DNA of 64,000 bases from Arachis hypogaea (lineage: Eukaryota; Streptophyta; Magnoliopsida; Fabales; Fabaceae): assembly GCF_003086295.3 (NCBI RefSeq), contig NC_092040.1:7998001-8062000 (forward strand). The letters are read 5' to 3'. The position numbers were made by a program, and so were the translations under genes. Positions 43,596-54,200 of this stretch are shown here, piece by piece (within the stretch, counting starts at the first letter, position 1; each line of letters begins with the position of its first letter). The notes under the pieces are model-generated. The model was not told where the DNA came from. It worked only from the letters and a program-made list of their open reading frames with translations, and did not search any database.

Positions 43596-46500
43596 TATAA
43601 CAACCTAACTTTTTGAAAATTAAATAATAAGTTATTTACGATTTTATATTTGTCGATAATTTTATTTAAAAAAATTATTTTTTAAGAGTAATTAAATTAA
43701 ATTTTAAGATATTTTAAATTTAAAATTCATTAGAATTTTTAGTTTATTTTATTTTAATAAAATATTTTAAAAAAGATAAAATTATTATTATTATTATTAA
43801 AGTTCAAATAAAAAAAAAAAAAGAAAGAAGGAGGAATTGGCCGAAGCCACAAAGAAAACAAAGAAAAGAAATAAGATGCTTATATGTGTGTACATATATA
43901 TATATGACACATGTTTCATTTTTATTAATAACCAATGACATCTAAATCTCCTCCATGTGTAACATTTCTCCTAAAGCATCCTAATCGGCCATGCATGTTT
44001 CATTTTTGGATAAGGCAAGAGAGAAAGAACCGAGAGAGAGAAAAAAGAAACCGTGAATTTTTTTGAGCTTTGGACCTCGATTTTTTACCATTTGTAATCT
44101 CAATTAAAAATTTAATCTAATAAAAGTATTTATATTTTTTTTTATATGTTGGTGTTATCTTTATCCGATAAAAGTTGATGGTGACGTAACTCTTTTTTTT
44201 CTTAAGTTTGGCCGATTAAAATTTTAGGAGGCACAAACGATTTCTGACGTTTTTCTCTTCAGCAGTTCGATTATAAAATTTTTTCAGAGTTTTTGTTGAT
44301 TTTGATTTCGTACGGAAGTAAGGAGTTCGTTTTAAAAGTATAAGTTTTTAATTCATGAATGCTCAAAAGTTTAATGAGTAATTGAAAATAATTTATAACT
44401 GTTGGATTGGTTGAATGACGAATTTGTGTTGAATTTGTGACTATGAAAATAATTAAATTTGATGAATATGTGTTTGATTTACTGAATGTTTGAGAATGCT
44501 AAAGATTTTGATTTTTAGTTGGGTGTGATGAGAATTGTCGAAACTGTGGCTGTGAATAAAGTATGTGTATGCTTTGATAAAATGATGCAAAAATTGAGAA
44601 TAGTGCATGAATTGAGATAAGTTAAGGAATGATGAAAGTGAAGGAGCCTGAAAGGGTGTGAAGTTTATTTTAAAGAGAGGTTCTGTCCAAGTTCTTGTAA
44701 AAATGTACGAAAAAATGATTTTATTTTAGAAACCTAATTTACAAGCTTATTTTGAGAAATAACTCTATATTTAAAAAAAATCTGGTTTACATATTTATTC
44801 ATATTGAGAAAAAGGTCTTTGTATTAAAATTTTGATTTATTAGCAATAAATTGAGAGGTGAAAAAGATTTTGATATTGGAATTGGTTAAATTTCAGATTT
44901 GTAAATGTTTTGTATACTAGACTTAGGTGGTTTGATTTATTGGAAGTGACCTTTGAGAATTAAAAATGGATTTACAATATTGAATTTGATTTGTTTGAAT
45001 TATCAAGAAGGACTTTTGAGAACTGAAAATGGTTTGGTAGGGACCCTTGAAGGATGGCAAAACTCGAAATTTTTAGAAAATGTTGCAGAAATTTTTATAA
45101 AATTTCGAGACTTGTTTAAAACGTTATCTAAAGAAAAGTTGAATTTAAAAAACTATATTATTTGTTTTCGATTGGTTAAGAAAAGAATAAATTATGCTAT
45201 AATTTTGAATTGTGGAGAAAAGCATTTTGTTATGAGGTCATTTATTAAGGAAATGAATTTTCTTTAATTAAACGTTAAAAAAGTTTTGGTATATGAAAAT
45301 TAAAGGTTTTACTACTAAGACTGAAAGTATACCTATATGATGATATGGAGGTAAGAGATTATTTGGTGATGTGGAGATATGAGTAATTAAGCGGTGATAT
45401 GGAGGTATGTTTAATAATGGTGATGCGGATGTGTGTATATGTAATTGGTGATGTGGAGGCATAATAAAGAGAAAGAAAATGAGAATCCATGTATGAAAGA
45501 GATAACTGAAATAGATAATGAATCATGAAAAGAGTATGTCGAATGAGCCTTGTGCAATAGTGCTAATGCGGAAGTGCCTACCTGACTGATAGCCTAAGAT
45601 TGCTAATGTTTGTCTGCCTAATTGATAGCATATGGTATGTTGAATGGGCCTTTGTACTAAATTGCTAATGTGAAAATGCCCGCCTAACTGATAGCCTAAG
45701 GTTGTTAATGCGGGAATGTTCGCCTAACTGATAGCCTGTTTCTTACCGTGATGCCAAGATATCCTAATTGACATGGGTTCACCTATGATGATAATTGTAC
45801 CTAACTGACACGGTAAAGAAACTATATTCGGGGTTCACCTCGAGTAACGTTGGGTTGCGGGTAGACAACCGACGTGTGAGCTCATGGCCTGCTTAGGACA
45901 GACATGCATCATATTGTTTGCATACTTGCATTTGATTGTGTTTTGCTTGTTGTATTATCTCTGTGATTGTGCTGGTTGTCTTATTCTTCCTCGCTTGTGT
46001 GTTCAATTGGGTCTCTGGTATTATTAGGTTATGTAGTAAAGTGATTAAGAATTAATGTTATGAATAGGTTTTGTTTTAAGTTTAGAAATTTCAAAGAAAG
46101 CAATTAATTGTCTAAAGTAAAATTAAAAAGCATTTTCAAAGGCTTCATAAAAGAATAGTTTTATTGAGTAAAGTCAATTATTCGCTTTTTGTTTATTAAC
46201 TCTACGGTATTCACTTTCCATACTGAGAACATGCGAGGACGACGTTCTCACCCCCTTATAGATCTTCTATTTCAGCAACAGATTCAGGAATCCTTAGTGC
46301 GGAGTGGCGACTGAACACTAGAGCTTTATGTACATACGTATCCGTATCTTCTCTATTTGGTTTAGTCTTAGACTTTCTCCTCGCCATTTATTATCTTTGA
46401 TTTTTAGAAGGGTAGGACTTGTATTGGAGAAACTTGAAATAAGCCTATGTATATAATGTTATGTGAATATGTATATCTTTGTGATTAAGTGGTTAAGAGT

Positions 46501-46642
46501 AAAATTTTCGTTTTCATAATTAAAGTTTCAGTTCGTATTCGCAAAGGCTCAATATTGAATAAAGATGATATAAAATAAAAAGGTTTAGAGGTAAGTAACG
46601 CCTAAACTTTTAGTACGATCATGAGGTGCTAAGGGTGTTACA
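43596..46642 (+). mobile_element. Solo LTR B (3.05 kb) nested in solo LTR A
   Basis: It starts TATAACAACCTAAC (TG changed to TA) and ends GCTAAGGGTGTTACA. CAACC flanks both sides (43591-43595 and 46643-46647). When it is removed, LTR A reads continuously through GCGCAACCAAAAGTGTGAC. The LTR has internal repeats, including GGTGATGTGGAGGTAT-like units (45340-45460) and CGCCTAACTGATAGCCTAAG-like units (45540-45745). No gene is supported; the 104-codon frame at 44953-45267 has no recognisable domain. Confidence 0.85.
45540..45745. repeat. Imperfect minisatellite (CTAACTGATAGCCTAAGGTTGCTAATG)
   Basis: Four degenerate units of roughly 45-60 bp contain GCTAATG, TGCCTACCTGACTGATAGCC and close variants. 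It lies inside solo LTR B. Confidence 0.65.
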
Positions 46643-46681
46643 CAACCAAAAGTGTGACATTCTGATAGTGAGAGTGTTACA

Positions 46682-48250
46682 TCTCACCCTTGCAATACCT
46701 CCTCCTCGGGAAGGAACACACATTCCCTACGAAGAAGGGACTTCATAAAATTCCCAACCAAGGCGGATCAATCAGAAGTCTATGTGCCAGAAGACGAAGA
46801 ACCTCCCTATCTAATAGAGATACTAAGTTTAGTCCACGGATATCGTGGACAATTGGAGCAACTTGAACTAGAAGCTGAACGACAACGGAAAGCAGAACGA
46901 GAACTGCAAAAGGAGGTACGACGATGAAAAGAAATAGAAAGAAATATCTTAAGATTGGAAGTTGACCTTCGAAGATAGAGTAGTCGCGCGGATAAGGAAG
47001 AAAGCCCTCTGGAAGGTGAAGATGAGTTTGTTGAAGAGATCTTACGAGCTAGAGTACCAAGAAATTTCAGAATTCTCGATATAGATCTCTATGATGGAAC
47101 GACTGACCCGAGGCATCATCTTAGCAATTTCAAAAGTTGGATGTACCTAACTGACATCTCTGATGCTACTCATTGTAAGGCCTTCCCGACGACCCTAACC
47201 AAAGCCGCGATGAAGTAGTTTGATAACTTATCTCCCAGGTCGGTAACTTGTTTTGACGACCTGAAGAAAATTTCTTACTAGATTCTCAATTCAGAAGGAT
47301 AAGGTGAAGTATTCCCCGAGTTTTCTAGGAGTTGAGCAAGAAATTGGAGAGACACTCTGAGATTACACGGAAAGATTCAACAAAGCATGTTTGGAAATAC
47401 AAAACTTACCTACTGAAACAGTTATAATGGGACTAGTTAATGGCATTAAAGAAGGGCCGTTCTTTCAGTCCATATCCAAGCGACACCCGACTTCCTTGTA
47501 CGAAGTACAAGAATGGACAGAGATATATATCAACATAGAGGAGAATTCATGACTAAAAGATTTCCTCCCGAGGCCCAGTCTGCCCTATCCACCTTGGAAA
47601 AAAGAAAAGGAAGCCAAGAAAAAAGAGGAGTACAACTCGAAAAATCTTCAACGGTATCATAATTATACTGCACTCCAAATTTCTTTTGTAGACGTATACA
47701 TGGAGATATGTCACACTGAGAAGCTTCCACCTTCCCGTCCAATCAAACACAAAAGGCATAAATTAGACAGAATATTGCGAGTACCACAAGTTTTATGGAC
47801 ATTCTACTAATGAGTGTTATAACTTAAAGAATGTCATAGAAAAATTGGCCACGAAAGGTCGGCTAGACAGATACTTAGTTGATAGGTCGGAAGACCCAAG
47901 GAAATGAAAGAGAGGTGAAGAAGGAGGTCGGCAAGAGCATCTACCTAAAACTCCAGAACAACACTTACACATAATAAATGGAGGATTTGTTGGAAGAGGA
48001 ATCTCGAAATCATCACTAAAGAGGCATCTTAAAGAGGTGTATCAAGTTGAAAAAGACAATAGAATTCCAGACTTGCCAACCATCTCGTTCACTAAAGAAG
48101 ATGTTCAAGGGGTAACACCTGGCTATGATGATCCTTGCCAATGCAAACCTCCATATAACCTTAGTGGATCAACGCAGTTCGGCAGATACATTATTTAAAT
48201 CCGCTTTTGACAAACTCGAACTAGAAGAAAATAATCTAAAAGGCGTATCC
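46682..48250 (+). pseudogene. Gag and protease region of the split Ty3-type element
   Basis: Readable pieces are 'TLAIPPPREGTHIPYEEG', a charged coiled-coil ('QLELEAERQRKAERELQKEV'), the gag domain ('FRILDIDLYDGTTDPRHHLSNFKSWM', 'AMK*FDNLSPRSVTCFDDL', Trp to stop), a His/Cys motif near 47790 ('EYHKFYGHSTNECYNLK' by frame changes) and the protease lead-in near 47970-48260 ('IINGGFVGRGISKSSLKRHLKE'). Stops and frameshifts are frequent. The content fits Tat/Ogre-type gag-pol. Confidence 0.75.
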
Positions 48251-48291
48251 AGATAACCTCTTCAGACTGAGGGACATGTTGATCCAACCTC

Positions 48292-49965
48292 TTGGGTTTA
48301 TTTCTCTATACACTAATTTTGGAAAAGGCACGAAGTCAAAGGACGTTAAGCATTGACTATATCGTGGTTGACGTCACTTCAACATATAATGCCCTAATAG
48401 GTCATACAACCTTAAACCAATTTGCAATAGTTGTTTCTACACCTCATCTGTACATGAAGTTTTTCACTGAGGAGGGAATCACTACCATAAAGGGAGATTC
48501 AAAGTTGACACGAAAATGCTACAATGAAAGCCTTAACTTAAAAGGTAGCCCGGGAGGAAAAGAAGTTAACACTATCGAGCTTAGAGGTGTTTGAACTCGA
48601 GAAGAACTACGCTTCCAACCTGCAGGAAATGTAGAAGAAGTGCAAATCGGAGATCATCCTGAAAAGACAACGAATATAGGGGCTAACCTGGAAGGAGGTC
48701 TAAAAGCACAACTCATAGACCTCATACGAAGAAATTCCAACCTCTTCACTTGGAAAGCCTCCGATATGCCTAGTATAGATCCCAACTTGGTGTCTCATAA
48801 GCTCGCTATATACCCGGGTTCCATACCTATTCAGCAAAAGCGTTGAAAACTCAAGCCCCAAAGGACACAGGTTGTGGAAGAACAAGTGCAAGCTCTATTA
48901 GAAGCAAGATTCATAGGAAAAGTAAGATATTCATTGTGGCTGGCTAATGTGGTCCTAGTAAAGAAACAGAATGGAAAATGGAGGATGTGCAGTGGAGGAT
49001 GTGCATAGATTACACCGACCTCAACAAAGCTTACCCCAAGGATCCATACCTTCTCCCCAATATCGACGCTTTAGTCGACCCAGCCTCAGGTTATCGGTAC
49101 TTGTCTTTTATGGACGCCTACTCGGGATATAATGAAATTCCGATGTATAAGCCAAACCAAGAAAAGACCTCTTTTATCACTCTTAAAACTAACTATTGTT
49201 GTGTAGTAATGCCTCTTTGTTTAAAAAATACCGGAGCCATATACCAGTGACTGATGAATAAGGTGTTTTTCCCTCACATAGAAAAACTTATGGAAGTCTA
49301 TGTGGACGACATGCTTGTCAAAACTAAAGATGATCTAAACCTCTTGTCTAACTTCTCTAAGGTATTCTCCACAATCAGAAAACATGAAATGAGACTAAAC
49401 CCCTCAAAATGCACTTTTGCGGTGAAAGTTGGAAAGTTCTTAGGTTTCATGCTCATTTAAAGGGGGCATAGAAGCAAACCCGGACAAGTACATAACAATA
49501 CTAGAGATGAAAAATCCGACTTGTCTCAAGGAAGTCCAATAGTTAAATGGAAGGTTGGTGGCGCTATCCAGATTTTTAGCAGGGTCAGCATTGAAGTCCC
49601 TTCCCTTATATTCAATCCTTAGAAAGAGGAAGCAATTTGAATGGTTCCAAGAGTGTGAACAAACCTTTCAAAGCTTTATAGCATTCTTGGGCCAACCACC
49701 CATACTCACTTGACCTATTACGAGAGAAGAGCGCGTCCTCTATCTGACAATGGCGAGCTGAGCTATAGCTTCAGCCTTGATCTGAGAAGATGAAAATGGG
49801 CAACAACCTATCTACTTTGTCCGTAAAGCTTTACAAAAAGCAGCGCTGAACTATCAATAGATAAAAAAATTTGTATATGCTTGTATTCTCATCTCTCAAA
49901 GGCTCCGACTTTATTTCTAAACTCACACTATAAAAATTCGTATTAACCCAAATATACAGGCAGAC
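48292..49965 (+). pseudogene. Protease, reverse transcriptase and start of RNase H, Ty3-type
   Basis: 'IDYIVVDVTSTYNALIGHTTLNQF' is the end of protease. Reverse transcriptase follows: 'LANVVLVKKQNGKWRMCIDYTDLNKAYPKDPY', 'FMDAYSGYNEIPMY', active site 'EVYVDDMLVKTKDD', and 'NPSKCTFAVKVGKFLGFML'. RNase H begins ('QQPIYFVRKALQKAALNYQ') and is lost near 49965. Stops at 48844, 49248 and 49457 replace Arg, Arg and Gln codons. A 14-bp repeat (TGGAGGATGTGCA) duplicates part of the 'WRMC' coding sequence near 48980. Confidence 0.82.
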
Positions 49966-51280
49966 AAAAAATAGTAAATTAAATTAATATTCAATAATTA
50001 CAATATCAATTGTAATAATTGACAAAATACATGAGAAAAAATGTAAGAAAATCTAAATTCATCATATTAACGGGCACATATCTTGTTCTTTTAGTTGATG
50101 CTTCTAGGGTTCTTCCCGTGTGAGAAGCTTCTTTCGTTTATTTCCTTCCCTTTTTTTTTATGCCTTCCTTTAGTTCATGTACTATAAGGAGAAAAAATAT
50201 AAGTAAATTATTTTTTGGAGTGCTATATAGTAGCAAACTAGCTAGTAATAAAGTTAGAGTCATGTCAACATCTGTTTTAAAGACATATTTTAAGAATAAT
50301 ATAAAAAATATTTTATTAAAAATAAGTTTTTATATTTATAATACATTAAATGTATAAAAAAATTAAAAAAAAATTATTTTTAAAATATATTTTTAGGACG
50401 CAAGATAATTACACCCATAAAGTTATAGGATTAATAATGGAATTGATAAGAAAAATGATGCATAAAAAAACGATGTCACTAGATTCAATGATCTTTGAAA
50501 TAATTGATGATGATAATTTATTCATTACAATAAAATTGCGTACGTCAAATCATGAGCATTATAATGATCACCATTAAGTATTACTGTATTAGGTATAATA
50601 AAGTTTATATAAATTTATACTGTTTTCATTTTTTCGAAACTTTGTGTGACTACTGTTCCATTTTAGTCAAGCCAGATTTCCAATTTTGCATAGAAATCAC
50701 ATGTACATTTTTTTTAAATACAAATTCCAATGTAGGAAAGGAAAAAAAAGAACGAATATGAACCGAATAAAAAAGCTAAAGACGAAAAAAGAAAACGGGA
50801 AAAGACAGAATACAGGCATGGGAAGGAAGAGGATAAGGTGATGTTTATTAGCACAGTGTACATAATTCAAAATTTTGTTCCCCCGCATTCCCATTCAACA
50901 TTCACCGTTCACTTGATAAAAAATTAAAAACAGAAAAAAAAAGAAAAACAAAAAACAAAAAATAAGATAAAGAAACAAAAAACAAGAAAAAGTCTCGTCA
51001 AGCGGCGGAAAATTGAAAGTGCATTACAAAGATAAAATAATAAATATAGTTTATCTCTCATTTATTTTTTTTTCTTTTTTGGGATATGACTTAGGGTTTC
51101 AACTTTCAACTTGCCCCGCCAAATCGCAAGTCCCTTCAGAACCCTTATCCGTTGAATCTGAAGTCTGAAGTTCGGACTACGCATTGTTGCCGGCCAATTC
51201 CAGCTGCATGAATCGATCCCCATCCGATTCGCCATTTCCGAATCGGGTCCCGACAAGCTTCGCCAGCATTGTCTCCGTCA
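49966..51280. other. Intergenic region and 5' flank of CLF
   Basis: AT-rich with no coding gene; frames at 50160-50761 show nothing recognisable. The promoter and 5' UTR of CLF should lie here, most likely after about 51000, where an A-rich tract (50920-50990) gives way to GC-richer sequence (51110-51280). I see no clear TATA box. Confidence 0.5.
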
Positions 51281-54200
51281 ATGGCGTCGAAGTCTCCGCC
51301 TCTGCCCCCTCATCCGCCTTTCGCCTCTTCTTCTAGATCAGAGCTTCCCGTCGATCCATCCGTATGCTCTCATTCGATTTTTTCATCTTTCCTTCTTTTC
51401 ACTGCCTTAATCCTCAATGAAGCTCATGCTAGCTCATTACGTTTCGGTTTCGATTATTGTCTATCTTTCTTTCTGTTGTTTCCATTTTAATCCTTCTTCT
51501 TTTGAGCTTCGATCTACTTAGAATTGAAGCTTCAATTTGTATATTTTCTGCGCTTGTTTTCAATCGATTGTTGTTGACTTCACACGACTTTCCCCCCTTT
51601 CCCCGATGAGGAGCTGAGCTGGATTCTAAGACAGGTTGAGGCTGGATATATAACTGCATTGTATAGAGGGCTGATTATTTGAGTTGCAGTTGGGTTTTCT
51701 CGCTCTTATGGTGCTTATTATGTTTTGAATTGATAACCTCAGTGGTTCTTTTGGAGTTTTGGTGATGGAATTTGTGGAGTTTCTGTGTCAGATGGCTAAG
51801 CCGTAGTCAAATTATATTTCTTTCCTTAGGTTATGTTTTCCCAATAGCTCCCCATGAACTATGACTGCCTGACTTGTTTGAATTTTTTAATGATGGGGCG
51901 GTAAGCAGTAATGTATGTTATATCATATACTATTTGTGTTTCGATGCAGGGAAACAAAGCGGAGGAAGTGACTCCGACAGTTAAAGATGTGTCAATGGTT
52001 ATTGATTCTTTAAAGAAACAAGTTGCTGCAGAACGAATTGTTTCCGTAAAGGTGTGATAGATTGCCTATGATTATAATTTGTTGATCCGAATTGTAACTT
52101 TTGCTTGTTTTGTTGTAATGTGCGAATGTGCATGCTTTTGGATAACAGAAAAGAATGGAAGAAAATAGGCACAAGCTGGTTGGTGTCACAAACCACCTCT
52201 GCAGATTGTCAATGGAGAGGATGGCATGTAATGAAACTGATACACATAGAAGTCTGGACCTTTTAACAAAGCGGCAAAAGGATGCAATTGATATGCACAA
52301 TGGTGTTCTTGCAAGTGATGATGGGGAGAGCAATAGTTATCCTGAAGATGGTCATGGTTCTACAGCAGTTCTTCTGGGATCTAATGTTGCTGTGAAGAAT
52401 GCTGTTCGTCCTATCAAGTTACCAGAAGTCAAAAGATTACCTCCTTACACCACATGGATATTTCTGGACAGGTAGCATGACATAATCTTATTTTTCTTTT
52501 TAAAATATTAAAGGCTCTAGAGCTTAGTGTAAGTTTTTAATTAATAGAAAATTCTTTTATAGTTTGCACTTTGTTCATTAACATATCTTTTGTCAATTGA
52601 ACCCTACTTCTTATGGGAATGCAAACAACTGAAAGAAATCAAAAGGCTAAAAAAGCCTTAAAAATCTTCTTTTGACACTTTCTTGGCTGTGCTCTATTTT
52701 TTGAGCACCAAGTCTCTTCCTGTTAACTTATACCTACCTTTCTACAAGGCATTGATCACCCTTTTTATTGCATTGTAACTTCATCTTTCAATTTATTGTT
52801 TTCCAGCTATAATTTTCTCTTATTTTGACTTAAAATTTGATCTTTTGAAGATATTTGTTTTGACAATTCTGGTGCAGAAATCAAAGAATGACAGAAGATC
52901 AGTCAGTTGTAGGTCGTAGACGAATTTATTATGATCAAAATGGTGGAGAAGCACTTATTTGCAGTGACAGTGAAGAGGAAATAATAGATGATGAAGAGGA
53001 AAAAAGAGAGTTTGTAGATTCAGAAGATTATATACTTCGGTTGGTATAGATTAGTAAACTACTACCATTTCTTTTATGGTTTCACCCTTTCATTTTTCTT
53101 TTGTGCATGAGAAATAGTTTTGTGGATTTCATATTATGCGGTTTGATTTTACAGCATGACCGTTAGAGAATTGGGTTTATCTGATACTGTTCTGGACTCC
53201 TTGGCTCAATGCTTTTCTAGAAATACTAGTGAAATTAAGGTTTGTTTTTGTCATTCATTGGTATTGTCCTTATTGTATTTACACTTCATCTCCTTCTAGA
53301 TTATTCTGATGAAAACTGGTCGTAGTGTAAGCGTTCGTCCAGCCGTTTCCCATTTCCTTTGTGCTGGCTTTACAGAGATATGAAACACCGTCAAACGTCT
53401 TATACAGGCCAGATATGAAACTCTTAGTAACAAAGACAATGCTGCTAGGGGTTCCAAGAATGGAGATACCGAAGATATTTCTCAAAGTGAAAAGTCTTTT
53501 CTGGAAAAAGATCTTGAAGCAGCTCTTGACTCCTTTGACAATCTTTTTTGCCGACGCTGTCTTGTAAGCTTTTATCCCATGGGGGGTTCTGAATAGCCTT
53601 CATTTTCTTTTGCTCTTTATATCCCGCCAGCAGCCCTAATGTCAATTTTCACCTTCTCAGGTTTTCGATTGCCGATTACATGGATGTTCCCAGGATCTTG
53701 TCTTCCCCGTAAGTTTTATTGATAGGTAATTATCTTCATGAATTTTCCTGCATATTTCTTGACTCAATAAATTCAACAGGCTGAGAAGCAACCTCTGTGG
53801 AACCCTCCTGATACTGAAAATGCACCATGTGGGCCGAATTGTTTTAAATCGGTATGCAGTCTCTGCTTTTGATTTGTCTGAAGAATTTTCTGAAACAGTT
53901 TACTTAAGGTGCTTGAATTATTTTAGGTACTTAAATCAGGAAGGTTTTCCAAAGCTACCTCTTCTGCCCAGGCTGATGTTGAAGAGAAATGTTCAGGTGG
54001 TTCTTCATCTAGGAAGAAGTCTTCTGCTAAAAGGCGCATAAAATGCAGCCAAAGTGAAAGTGCCTCATCTAATGCAAAGAACATATCTGAGAGTAGCGAC
54101 TCAGAGAATGGGCCTGGAAAGGATGCTGTTTCAGCCTCCCAGTCAGCACCACCTAAAGCTAAACCTGTAGGGAGAGGTGGACTTGGTAAGAGGAACAGCA

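Larger units (their letters stand above)
40466..46681 (+). mobile_element. Solo LTR A (about 3.2 kb), itself interrupted by solo LTR B
   Basis: It starts TGTAAGACCTATAAC and ends GAGAGTGTTACA. TCTCA stands on both sides (40461-40465 and 46682-46686), a perfect 5-bp duplication. No internal retrotransposon sequence is present, so recombination between the LTRs has removed the body. It contains the 75-bp duplication, a GC-rich block (41040-41900) and scattered copies of CACTATATCCC (42215-42560). Open frames at 41047-41655 are GC-rich chance readings. Confidence 0.85.
39837..49965 (+). mobile_element. Decayed Ty3/gypsy (Tat/Ogre-like) element split by nested solo LTRs
   Basis: The 5' LTR (39837-40354), a primer-binding site and the first codons of gag run up to 40465 ('ELEPHYDDL'). 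The same reading resumes at 46682 ('TLAIPPPREGTHIPYEEG') after two nested solo LTRs. Gag, protease and reverse transcriptase follow to about 49965, where RNase H breaks off. Integrase and the 3' LTR are not seen. Joining across the insertion through the shared TCTCA makes the gag text continuous, which is strong evidence that both halves were one element. Confidence 0.8.

Noticed and set aside
51429..51659. Minus-strand frame inside CLF intron 1
   Set aside because: It is antisense to exon 1/intron 1, with no domain; the plus-strand CLF model explains the region.
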